Assembly (NCBI RefSeq): GCF_009664975.1
Contig: NZ_WJXB01000003.1
Location: forward strand, 558,001-622,000
Source of the DNA: Paenibacillus monticola
GTDB taxonomy: Bacteria > Bacillota > Bacilli > Paenibacillales > Paenibacillaceae
DNA length: 64,000 bases
Reading direction: 5' to 3'
In this document: one piece after another, positions 1-7,916 of the stretch
How positions within the stretch are numbered: position 1 is the first letter of the stretch
How the letters are laid out: each line of letters opens with the position of its first letter
Program-made: the position numbers and the translations under genes
The notes under the pieces: model-generated
The model's input: only the letters and a program-made list of their open reading frames with translations
What the model was told of the DNA's origin: nothing
Database searches by the model: none

Positions 1-738
1 AGGCAATTCCCAACGAGTATCGTGCAGCCATACCATCAACCGGACAACATCCTGCAATAATGAAACCCCATATCCGCCAGTGTACGCATACTTGCCATGC
101 TGAATAAATGAGCCATCCTCGTAGAAACCATCCCCTTCGATAACATTCCTGAACACCGGAAGCAGCGCACTGCGGGCTGCGAGTAGCTTTTGCCCATCGC
201 CCTGAATAACAGCTGCAAGGGCAACAGCCGTTGATTTCCAGACCAAATTCGCTCCTGTTGAAGGCGGAGCCTTTGCTGTAAACCACTGAGCATGAAACGC
301 TGGATCACCCACATATTTGTCTACAGGGAGGAGCAGACGCTTGGTAAGTTCTTTATCCAGCACGTCTTCCGTGAGTATGATTGTCTCCAGCAGAGCTATC
401 GGCACCCCAATCTCCCAATACCACCAATTTCCATAGGGATGGCAGCTTTCGTTGTATCTATGCTCATATAGCCATTCCAATCCATAAATCACCTTTTGCT
501 TTAAGGTATCGTTCATATAACAGGGAGACCGGGATGATTTCAAAGCGATTGCCATCCCTCTTAAGCGGTCTATGATTATAAATAAATCCGCAGCGTTCCC
601 ATTATAAGGAATATTATCCCACAACAACTCATGATTGTTGAGCATCGTTTCCTGATCATTTTTGACCCTCTGCAGCGATTCATGACTAAGGGTATCTCCA
701 GAGATATATTGCTGCCAGTTGTTTTTTAAGATAAGCAT
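1..738 (-). CDS. Polysaccharide lyase family 8 (N-terminal part, cut by window edge)
   Basis: The visible 246 residues are the alpha-helical N-terminal domain of a PL8 lyase, the family of xanthan, hyaluronate and chondroitin lyases that cut uronic-acid glycans by beta-elimination. The family catalytic trio is visible: Asn164 in TGANLVWKS, His214 in DGSFIQH and Tyr223 nine residues later in YTGGYG, the same His-to-Tyr spacing as in known PL8 enzymes. Translation starts at the ATG at 738 after AAGGAGAG. The N-terminus (MLILKNNWQQYISGD) has no signal peptide, so the enzyme appears cytoplasmic, unlike classical secreted xanthan lyases. It is the last visible gene of the operon starting at 11277 and follows GH92 and GH88 enzymes. 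Xanthan-derived oligosaccharide is the best-fitting substrate; another uronic-acid glycan remains possible. The C-terminal beta domains are outside the window. Confidence 0.9.
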   Translation of the reverse strand, partial: MLILKNNWQQYISGDTLSHESLQRVKNDQETMLNNHELLWDNIPYNGNAADLFIIIDRLRGMAIALKSSRSPCYMNDTLKQKVIYGLEWLYEHRYNESCHPYGNWWYWEIGVPIALLETIILTEDVLDKELTKRLLLPVDKYVGDPAFHAQWFTAKAPPSTGANLVWKSTAVALAAVIQGDGQKLLAARSALLPVFRNVIEGDGFYEDGSFIQHGKYAYTGGYGVSLLQDVVRLMVWLHDTRWELP

Positions 739-912
739 GGGAATTCTCTCCTTAAGCCAAATTTTTCTCCGTTAAGCATTGAGTGTCTATACCTGCCATG
801 ATCAACACCCTAGAGCAAGCCATAGGCCCGCAAACTCCAAACAGCGCTTCTCCAATTAAGGCAGAATCGCTGCTTTGCTGATTGTTCCCGCTTCATACCC
901 TACTTTTTATGG

Positions 913-3069
913 CTATTTGCGTTGTTCCCATTCCTTGAGCGGAGATGGCGGAGGAGTACTTCCCCACTCCCCGGCTTCAGAACCAAGTTCAAAGATAAGC
1001 GTGCCGCCTCCGGCGATTTCTTCATGGCGAATCCAGGCACGGTTCAAATCCTTACCGTTGATTGAAGCAGACAGGATATACCGGCTGCCGGATTCTTTAT
1101 ACTCACCTTTAGTTTCGATTGTTAAAGGAGTGGGGCTCTCCTGCGCTCCTAACAACAGGGTCGTTGTCTTGAACAATGGGGGAACGAAGAAATAAATGTC
1201 TTGACCCATCAAAGGGTACAGACCCATGGCAGAACAAATGAAAAAGGCACTTTGGCAACCCATGTCCTCGTTATCCCCTAATCCATCACGTTCAGCCCGG
1301 AAGTATTTCTCCAGACATTCCCGAACTCGATCAGCCGCCTTATCCGGTCTTCCCGCATAAATATATAAATAAGGAATATGTAGCATGGTTTCTTTGGAAT
1401 TATAATATCCGCCGTCAAAGAAATGGTCTAAATGTCCAATAAAAGCTTCCTTTCCTCCATGGCGCTCGACAAGACCATGAAAGTCATGATGCGTACTGAA
1501 CGACCATTGCAGACTGGTTCCCTCGTAGAAATAAGGATCATTCCAAGAATCCGGCAGGCAGGTTGTCGGGTCAAAAGACATGGCCCACTCTCCGCTTGGG
1601 CGTCTGGGCGCAAAGCATTTGAGATCCTCCCGCCATAAATTCCATAGCTTCTCCGAACTATGATAATACTCCTCTGCCGTCTCTTCCTGGTCTAGAATCT
1701 CAGCCAACCGGCCGATACACCAATCCTGATAGGCATATTCCATATGACGGGAAACACAGTTCTTCTTTACCTCTGTGGACAAGTACCCCAGGTCATGGTA
1801 ATCCTTCAGATGACGGCCATAGAGCCAGGTGTCCGGAGACTGAACCTCATTATTCTTGCGCATTTGCTTGAGAGCTTTGACATAGTCGATGCCCTCAAGC
1901 TTCTTAAGAGCCGCTTCACAGAACAGAATATCTGCGGAGCTCCCCCCTTGAATCATGGCGCTATGTCCCATAATCCAGGCGTCCGGCAGCCAGCCGGTAT
2001 GATCCGAGATATCCAGCAGACAATTGAGGATATCCACTTCAAGCTGCGGGTCCAGCAGTGTAATCAACGAGTTGGCATTTCTGACGCTGTCCCAGAGCGC
2101 ATAGAAATCGGTATAATGACGCACTCCTGATTCCCAAGCGAAGTTCTCATCGTCTACACCCAAATCACTCGGCATGCAAAACAAACGGGTCATCAGTGTA
2201 TAGAACAGTCGAGTATGTTCCTCACTCCCTCCTTCCACAGTGACTCTGCTCAATTTATCTTCCCAGATGCTGCTGGCCGCTTGCCGGATTTCATCAAATC
2301 CGGCAGACGCTTCCCGTTCCACACTGGCTCTTGCCTTGCCGACACTTACATAAGAGATGCCTGTCTTGGCCACCAAAACTCCGCAATTTCCAAAGCTAAG
2401 GGAAGCCTTACAATTGGCGCCATCCACAGAGGTGCTTCGGCGTACCCCACCGGCATCCGCCAGCATGCTGCTCTCAATAGGTTGATCGAAGCGGATATAG
2501 AAATAGACGGAATAAGGGAATTCATGCCCCCAGCCCCCGCGCAGGTCGGAACGGCCTGCAATCTCATACGCGGAAATAACTTCGAGGTAACCGCCCGTGG
2601 AGACTCCGGTAGTCTCTCCCGGCTCATCTCCGCCTACCTGAATTACCGCCCCTGCATCAATCAGCAGGTTGGCAGCGTCCTCGGCATTGAAGCTGTAACG
2701 GTGGATGCCTGTGCGCGCTGTGCTAGTCAATTCAGCCTGTATGGAAGCGGGCATTAATTTCACGCTGTAATATCCTGCTTCCGCATGCTCATTTTCCTTA
2801 AGGTATGGATCGATACTAAACCGCTGCATTCCGGTATAGGGGGTGAATCCCACATTGCCATAACGGCCTCCGCCCCCCGTTCCACTGACATGGGTATGGC
2901 TGAATCTTATAATCGGCTTCGAGCTGTCGTAGCCGTGAGATAAATGAGGTGGCAAGGTATCCGGTCCAAGTCTTACGATGCTGTTAGGCAAATAAGGCCC
3001 GCACAGACAATTATTCTCCCCATCCACGCCTATAAACGGATCGACATAATCCACTCTTCTTTTAAACAA
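913..3069 (-). CDS. GH92 family alpha-mannosidase-type glycosidase
   Basis: A 718-residue glycoside hydrolase of family 92, a calcium-dependent exo-alpha-mannosidase family. The start YVDPFIGVDGEN, the aromatic/Gly-rich FSHTHVSGTGGGG and the C-terminal DNEDMGCQSAFF segment are family signatures; Glu516 in FYEGTSLQWSF sits where the family's catalytic acid lies. The normal GNTFPGA stretch near the N-terminus is replaced by GENNCLCGP, an unusual active-site variation. No signal peptide is seen, so it should work in the cytosol. The start is a TTG at 3069 behind AGGAGG. It is 40 bp downstream of the GH88 gene. In the xanthan model it would remove the alpha-linked inner mannose after GH88 has removed the unsaturated uronic acid. 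Family is secure, exact linkage is inferred. Confidence 0.92.
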   Translation of the reverse strand: MFKRRVDYVDPFIGVDGENNCLCGPYLPNSIVRLGPDTLPPHLSHGYDSSKPIIRFSHTHVSGTGGGGRYGNVGFTPYTGMQRFSIDPYLKENEHAEAGYYSVKLMPASIQAELTSTARTGIHRYSFNAEDAANLLIDAGAVIQVGGDEPGETTGVSTGGYLEVISAYEIAGRSDLRGGWGHEFPYSVYFYIRFDQPIESSMLADAGGVRRSTSVDGANCKASLSFGNCGVLVAKTGISYVSVGKARASVEREASAGFDEIRQAASSIWEDKLSRVTVEGGSEEHTRLFYTLMTRLFCMPSDLGVDDENFAWESGVRHYTDFYALWDSVRNANSLITLLDPQLEVDILNCLLDISDHTGWLPDAWIMGHSAMIQGGSSADILFCEAALKKLEGIDYVKALKQMRKNNEVQSPDTWLYGRHLKDYHDLGYLSTEVKKNCVSRHMEYAYQDWCIGRLAEILDQEETAEEYYHSSEKLWNLWREDLKCFAPRRPSGEWAMSFDPTTCLPDSWNDPYFYEGTSLQWSFSTHHDFHGLVERHGGKEAFIGHLDHFFDGGYYNSKETMLHIPYLYIYAGRPDKAADRVRECLEKYFRAERDGLGDNEDMGCQSAFFICSAMGLYPLMGQDIYFFVPPLFKTTTLLLGAQESPTPLTIETKGEYKESGSRYILSASINGKDLNRAWIRHEEIAGGGTLIFELGSEAGEWGSTPPPSPLKEWEQRK

Positions 3070-3108
3070 TTAATTGCACCTCCTGTATGGCCATGAACTC
3101 TTTTCTCT

Positions 3109-4212
3109 CTACCAGAAGATTTCGTTCTCACCCTTTAATTTCAGCAATGCTTCCAGGAAGTAATAATCGCCGTATATGATAGGCACCTCTACTTCAGCAT
3201 TGTGCGGGAAGCTGCCGGTTCCCCGGGTAATTAACGCTTCTTCCGCCGGGTCCTTCGGTGAGTAGTTGCGAAATAGCGACTCTGTTATTGCAGCACCCAG
3301 CTTCCTATAGTGTTCTGATTCTTCGCCCTCCAGCAGATAGGCAATCTCCAGTATTCCGCTGGCTGCACAGGCAGCCGCCGTTGAATCCTTGGCCCATTGC
3401 TGTTCTACAGGCGCCCGGAAATCCCATGGAGGTACAAGATCCTCTGGCAATTGTTCAGCAAAATAATCCGCAGCTGCTTTGGCGGCATTCATAAAACGGA
3501 TGTCGCCCGTGTAACGGTAACCTATGGCAAATCCGTAAATAGCCCATGCCGATCCACGGGACCAGGCGGAAACAGGACTATACCCTTGTCCGCCAAGCGC
3601 CTCTATCCGCTCTCCCGTCTCGGGATTAAAGCGGACGATATGGTGCACAGAGCCGTCCTCACGGATGAATTCCCTGAGCGCCATTTCTGAATGTGCACTG
3701 GCTATATGACGGTATCGCGGGTCCTGGAGTTCTTCGCTGGCCCAGTACAGCAATCCAAGATTCATCATGCAATCTATAATGGCCAGGCCTTCACTGCCTT
3801 CATACAGCCATGCCCGGATGAAATGCCCTTTGAGATTAAAGCGGCTGGCTAAATGGCTGGCAGCGATCAGCCCTCTTCTTCTGGACAGCGTATTGCCGGT
3901 GAGCTTGTAATCGGCCACCGCTGACAGACTCCAGAGGAATCCGTTATCATGGTGGAGCTGTTCATATTCCTGAAGAGGCGCGTCCAATTGCTCCTCACAA
4001 CTCTCGGCAATGCTTCGATATTCCTCGTCGCCTGTAGCACGATAGGCGAGCCACATCATTCCAGGCCAGAACCCGTTAGTCCAGCAGTCCGGGTCACGCG
4101 CATCATACTTCCCGCCGTAAGAGGCATTGGGAAAGGTCGCTCCAATTCGGCTCCGTGTACGGCTTAATTTGCCCAGGGCATATTCCCATGCTTCATTGAT
4201 CCAAGTCTCCAT
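3109..4212 (-). CDS. GH88 unsaturated beta-glucuronyl hydrolase
   Basis: A 367-residue alpha/alpha-barrel enzyme that hydrates and releases the 4,5-unsaturated glucuronyl residue left on oligosaccharides by a lyase. Both catalytic aspartates of the family are visible: Asp89 in LHHDNGFLW and Asp147 in AIIDCMMN, close to Asp88 and Asp149 of the Bacillus sp. GL1 enzyme, together with SRGSAWAIYGFA near the C-terminal half. Length is normal for GH88 and there is no signal peptide. It starts at ATG 4212 after AGGGAGA. It sits between the solute-binding protein and the GH92 gene in the same operon as a PL8 lyase, the partner enzyme that makes its substrate. Confidence 0.96.
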   Translation of the reverse strand: METWINEAWEYALGKLSRTRSRIGATFPNASYGGKYDARDPDCWTNGFWPGMMWLAYRATGDEEYRSIAESCEEQLDAPLQEYEQLHHDNGFLWSLSAVADYKLTGNTLSRRRGLIAASHLASRFNLKGHFIRAWLYEGSEGLAIIDCMMNLGLLYWASEELQDPRYRHIASAHSEMALREFIREDGSVHHIVRFNPETGERIEALGGQGYSPVSAWSRGSAWAIYGFAIGYRYTGDIRFMNAAKAAADYFAEQLPEDLVPPWDFRAPVEQQWAKDSTAAACAASGILEIAYLLEGEESEHYRKLGAAITESLFRNYSPKDPAEEALITRGTGSFPHNAEVEVPIIYGDYYFLEALLKLKGENEIFW

Positions 4213-4245
4213 TGTCTATCGTCTCCCTTTCTCTTGTACAGGTGA

Positions 4246-4282
4246 AAGGCAGGACGCCCTGAAACAACTGGCATCCTGCCAT
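4246..4282 (-). terminator. Hairpin after the solute-binding-protein gene
   Basis: GGCAGGA (4248-4254) pairs with TCCTGCC (4274-4280) across a 19-nt loop in the 85-bp gap between the solute-binding lipoprotein and the GH88 gene. On the minus strand it is followed only by TTTC, so it is more likely a partial terminator or mRNA-end stabiliser that keeps binding-protein mRNA in excess than a full stop. Confidence 0.45.
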
Positions 4283-4297
4283 GATTCAACCCATCAA

Positions 4298-5869
4298 TTA
4301 CTTTTCTGCTTTCCAGGCATCAATTTGGGCTTGCAATTCTGCTTTGACCTTCTCAATGCCGGCTTTAATTAATTTCCCATTTCTTTCCTCAAGAATTTTA
4401 GCAGGGTTAGGAATAGCACCCGTGCTTGCGGCCCGGTACTCACCAATCACCGAGGTAAGCTGGGTGATCTCGTTTTTAACAGACGACTCGTCAAATACGA
4501 AGCCTAACAGCGGAGAGCGTTTAGCCTCATTGTTGAATTCCTTCCAGCTTGTATACAAATCATCCGGTTGACCCGGCTTGAGATAATTGATGAGCTGATT
4601 GCCTACCACCCAGAACAGGGCACTGCCGCCATACCCGGAATCGGCAATCGGCTCAATCCGGTTCTCGCTAATCTTCTTATAGTGGGTTCCTTCAATCCCG
4701 TTAACGAACAGGTTCACGGCATAAGGATCGGTATGCAGCGCATTTAATACCATCATGGCCCGTTCCGGATCTTTGGAGGTGCGGGAGATGGAGAACATCG
4801 ATCCGGCGGCGAGGTCAGTGGTCACGATAGGCTCTTCAATAACCTTGGAGACAAAATCATATTTATTGTCTGAGGCAATTTTCAGTTCAATGTCCGCCCC
4901 CGGCTTCCAGACTGCCTGCTGCATCCAGATTTTACCCTGCTTTCTTAAATCACCGATCTCAGTCGTTGTTGTAGCGGCATCGCTGTTGATATAGCCCTTC
5001 TCATAATAGCTGCGGTTCAGCTCATACTCCGCTTTGGCAATCGATGAAATTTCCGGATCAACCACCGACTTTATCTGGATGTTATCTGTATTCGTATAGT
5101 CGTATAAGAACAAAGGAATCTTGTTGGGCGCCGGCCCGATGGCGCGGAAGTTGGAGCGGGTTTCATACATCATCGTCTCACCCGATTCCTTGATGTAGTC
5201 CAGAATCAATTCGGGTTCTTGCTCCTTCAGCAGCTTGAACCAAGGCTCAAAGTCCGACATCGTCTTGATGTCCTCAATCGGGATATTGTATTTGTCGATG
5301 ATATCTTTCCGGTACGTGTATGCCTTGCCCTGGGTAATCTCTTTGTTTGTTGGAATCCCATACAGTTTCCCTTTGTAGCGCGGAGCCTCAAGATAGATCG
5401 GATTCAGGTTCTCTGAGATGCCCTGCCCGTATTTGGCCAGCAGGTCATCCAGATCCAGGAAGGCGCCTTTGGCAACGTTTCCGAAGAAATTAAGCCATGA
5501 TGCTGTAAACACAAGATCCATGGGCTCTCCGGCATTGAGCATCAGCTCGGTCTTCTGCTTGTATTCGCTGGATGCAATCGGTTGAAGATCAACGGTTGCA
5601 TTAAATTTCTCTTTGAAATATTCACTGAGCTTGGCTTCCACCAGCGCATCATCCCGCTGCGGCGCACCGAAGTAGATGATCGAAACCTCGTACGGCTTCA
5701 GTGAGTCCGAACTATTGGCAGGCGCCGTACTATTCGCGCTACCCGTGCCATTTGAAGCTGCCGGTACAGAAGAATTTCCGTTATTACCGCTGGAGCATGC
5801 TTGCAAGGATAACGCGAGAACCAGAACGATCGCCGTAAATAGCGATTTGCGCCCTTTTAACTTTTTCAT
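4298..5869 (-). CDS. Sugar-binding lipoprotein of ABC importer (LplA type)
   Basis: A 523-residue extracellular solute-binding lipoprotein. The signal peptide ends in the lipobox LQAC, followed by a Ser/Asn-rich linker, then the two-lobed family-1 fold with PYEVSIIYFGAPQRDD at its start. The C-terminal ~130 residues (from about PLLGFVFDESS) resemble the DUF3502-like end found in Lpl-type binding proteins of Paenibacillus. It would deliver oligosaccharides to the permeases encoded immediately upstream (5947-7810). Start ATG 5869 with GGGAGG. Genes for two-component regulators precede it and for GH88, GH92 and PL8 follow it, so the ligand is probably a charged xanthan oligosaccharide. No ATPase gene is in the operon; a shared MsmX-type ATPase is presumably used. 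Confidence 0.94.
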   Translation of the reverse strand: MKKLKGRKSLFTAIVLVLALSLQACSSGNNGNSSVPAASNGTGSANSTAPANSSDSLKPYEVSIIYFGAPQRDDALVEAKLSEYFKEKFNATVDLQPIASSEYKQKTELMLNAGEPMDLVFTASWLNFFGNVAKGAFLDLDDLLAKYGQGISENLNPIYLEAPRYKGKLYGIPTNKEITQGKAYTYRKDIIDKYNIPIEDIKTMSDFEPWFKLLKEQEPELILDYIKESGETMMYETRSNFRAIGPAPNKIPLFLYDYTNTDNIQIKSVVDPEISSIAKAEYELNRSYYEKGYINSDAATTTTEIGDLRKQGKIWMQQAVWKPGADIELKIASDNKYDFVSKVIEEPIVTTDLAAGSMFSISRTSKDPERAMMVLNALHTDPYAVNLFVNGIEGTHYKKISENRIEPIADSGYGGSALFWVVGNQLINYLKPGQPDDLYTSWKEFNNEAKRSPLLGFVFDESSVKNEITQLTSVIGEYRAASTGAIPNPAKILEERNGKLIKAGIEKVKAELQAQIDAWKAEK

Positions 5870-5904
5870 ATTAACCCTCCCTGTATGATAATGCTTTTAT
5901 ATAG

Positions 5905-5935
5905 AACGGCAGACAGAATGTGCTGTTTGCCGGTT
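5905..5935 (-). other. Hairpin upstream of the binding-protein gene
   Basis: CGGCAGACAG and CTGTTTGCCG form a stem with one mismatch and a 6-nt loop between the permease stop (5947) and the binding-protein start (5869). It lacks a T-run, so it is probably an RNA processing or stability element inside the operon rather than a terminator. Confidence 0.4.
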
Positions 5936-5946
5936 CCACCGCAGCT

Positions 5947-6858
5947 TTAGCCCTTTACTGCCCCTACTGTCAGGCCTTTGACGAAATATTTCTGAAAAAA
6001 AGGATACGCGATCAGGATCGGCCCCATCCCTATGACAGCCATTGCCATCTGCAGGGATTCGTTCGGAAGGTTCTTCATCATCGTTGGATTCTGGGCGGCC
6101 AGCTCGACGTTATTGCGCAGATACTGCACGTCATTGAGCACGCGCATCATCAAATACTGCAGCGGATATTTGTCCTCACTGCTGATATACAGCAGGGCAT
6201 TGAACCAGTCGTTCCAATACCCGATCGTACTGAACAAGGCCATGGTTGCCAGAACAGGCAACGAGAGCGGCAGAACGATCCGCAGGAAGATTCTAAGCTC
6301 ACCCGCACCGTCAATTCTGGCCGATTCGATGACCGCAGGATGAATGGTCGTCTGGAAGAAGGTCCGCATAATAATGACGTTGAACGGCACAATCAGCATG
6401 GGCAGAATCAGCGCCATATAAGAATCCTTGATATGCAGCACTTGAGTGTAAATTAGGTATCTGCTGACCATCCCGCCATTAAACAACATCGTGAAGAACA
6501 AAAAGAACGTAAATGCGTTACGGAACGGATAATCCGCACGTGAAATGGGATACGCATACAGTGCCATCAACAACACGCTGAGCGCTGTGCCAAGAATGGT
6601 TATGGTAAGACTCACCTGATATCCCGACAAAATAGTCTGAAAATCTTTAAAGATGGATTCGTAGGCAATGAACGACCACTTATTCGGAAAAAAGCTGTAC
6701 CCCTGAGTCAGAATAGATTGCCCATCTGTGAAAGATACAATAATTACAAGCAGAACAGGCAAAAAGCAAAGGAGTGAGAGAATCACAAAAGCTGTGTTTA
6801 GAATCAAATTGGACATTGCGGAAATTCCGCCTATACGGTTGCCGGTGTCATTAGCCAT
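5947..6858 (-). CDS. Sugar ABC transporter permease (LplC/MalG type)
   Basis: A 303-residue inner-membrane permease with six predicted hydrophobic segments and the cytoplasmic coupling loop containing ESARIDGAGELRIFLRIVLP, the EAA-loop that contacts the ATPase. The C-terminus ends FVKGLTVGAVKG, typical of the second permease of Lpl/CUT1 systems. Start ATG 6858 with AAGGAGA seven bases upstream. It forms a heterodimer with the product of the gene just upstream (6875-7810) and takes ligand from the lipoprotein encoded downstream. It belongs to the xanthan-locus operon. Confidence 0.95.
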   Translation of the reverse strand: MANDTGNRIGGISAMSNLILNTAFVILSLLCFLPVLLVIIVSFTDGQSILTQGYSFFPNKWSFIAYESIFKDFQTILSGYQVSLTITILGTALSVLLMALYAYPISRADYPFRNAFTFFLFFTMLFNGGMVSRYLIYTQVLHIKDSYMALILPMLIVPFNVIIMRTFFQTTIHPAVIESARIDGAGELRIFLRIVLPLSLPVLATMALFSTIGYWNDWFNALLYISSEDKYPLQYLMMRVLNDVQYLRNNVELAAQNPTMMKNLPNESLQMAMAVIGMGPILIAYPFFQKYFVKGLTVGAVKG

Positions 6859-6874
6859 GATGGTTCTCCTTTAT

Positions 6875-7810
6875 TTAGAATAGAGCCTGTTCTCGGTCAA
6901 TTTTTCTGACCATGCTATTGGTTGCAATTACCATAATGAATCCAATCACCGATTGTACCAGCGCCGTGGCTGAGGACATCCCGATATCGTTTAATTGCAT
7001 CAAAGCGCGATATACGTACGTATCAACGGTATCCGTTACCGGGTATAGAGCCCCTGAATTCATTGGAACCTGGAAGAACAGTCCGAAGTCAGAACTAAAA
7101 ATACTTCCCATCGACAGAATGGTCATAATAATAATGACCGGCCGGATAAAAGGAATCGTAATATTCGTAATCTGTTTCCACTTGGAAGCCCCGTCGATCA
7201 ACGCAGCTTCATAGTATTCCGGATCAATTCCGGCGATAGCCGCGATGTAGATCACAGCACCGAAGCCCGCATGCTTCCAGGAGTTAACAAATACCAGGAT
7301 ATAAGGCCAATATTCCTTCTCCGAATACCAGAAAATCGCATCACGCCCAAAGCCTTTGAGAATGGTGGCGTTAATGAATCCATGATCCGGCTGCAGGAAA
7401 GCGTATACGAGATAACTCACCACTACCATGGATAAAAAGTGTGGCAGGATAATAAAGCTTTGGTAAACTTTAGCCAGAAACCGCTGCCGGATCTCATTGA
7501 TGGCAACCGCGATCGACACCGACAGCACCAAGTTCACAATCATAAAGGTCAGGCTGTACAGCAGCGTGTTTCTTACAATTCTCCACATATCCCCCGAGGA
7601 GAACAGGAATTTGAAATTATCAAATCCTACCCATGGACTCCCCCAAATCCCATCAATGTAATTCACATTCTTGAACGCAATAAATATACCGAACATCGGC
7701 AAATAACTGTGCGCCAGAAGGACAAGAACAGCCGGCAGCATCATCAGTGTCAGCGCCTTGTACTTCCACATGGCATGGATAAATCTTTTGAATCCGGTGG
7801 CTCTAGTCAT
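6875..7810 (-). CDS. Sugar ABC transporter permease (LplB type)
   Basis: Permease of about 311 residues, six transmembrane helices, opening with a hydrophobic ALTLMMLPAVLVLLAH helix and PMFGIFIAFKN, a hallmark of LplB-like subunits. The EAA loop reads YYEAALIDGASKWKQITNIT. I place the start at the ATG at 7810 because AAAGGAG lies eight bases before it; two other in-frame ATGs at 7816 and 7828 lack a well-spaced ribosome site. It lies about 105 bp after the kinase gene and 16 bp before its partner permease, so it is part of the same operon. Confidence 0.94.
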   Translation of the reverse strand: MTRATGFKRFIHAMWKYKALTLMMLPAVLVLLAHSYLPMFGIFIAFKNVNYIDGIWGSPWVGFDNFKFLFSSGDMWRIVRNTLLYSLTFMIVNLVLSVSIAVAINEIRQRFLAKVYQSFIILPHFLSMVVVSYLVYAFLQPDHGFINATILKGFGRDAIFWYSEKEYWPYILVFVNSWKHAGFGAVIYIAAIAGIDPEYYEAALIDGASKWKQITNITIPFIRPVIIIMTILSMGSIFSSDFGLFFQVPMNSGALYPVTDTVDTYVYRALMQLNDIGMSSATALVQSVIGFIMVIATNSMVRKIDREQALF

Positions 7811-7916
7811 GTCCATTACTCCTTTCATGGACTTATTATAGAACCATCTCTCTACGGCTACGATGATGCATTCCTGTAAAAACGTGATCTTTTAAACGTC
7901 CGTTTGCCGCTACATG

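Noticed and set aside
1744-2757. Plus-strand open frames opposite the GH92 gene
   Set aside because: Shadows caused by the codon pattern of GH92; no domain or ribosome site.
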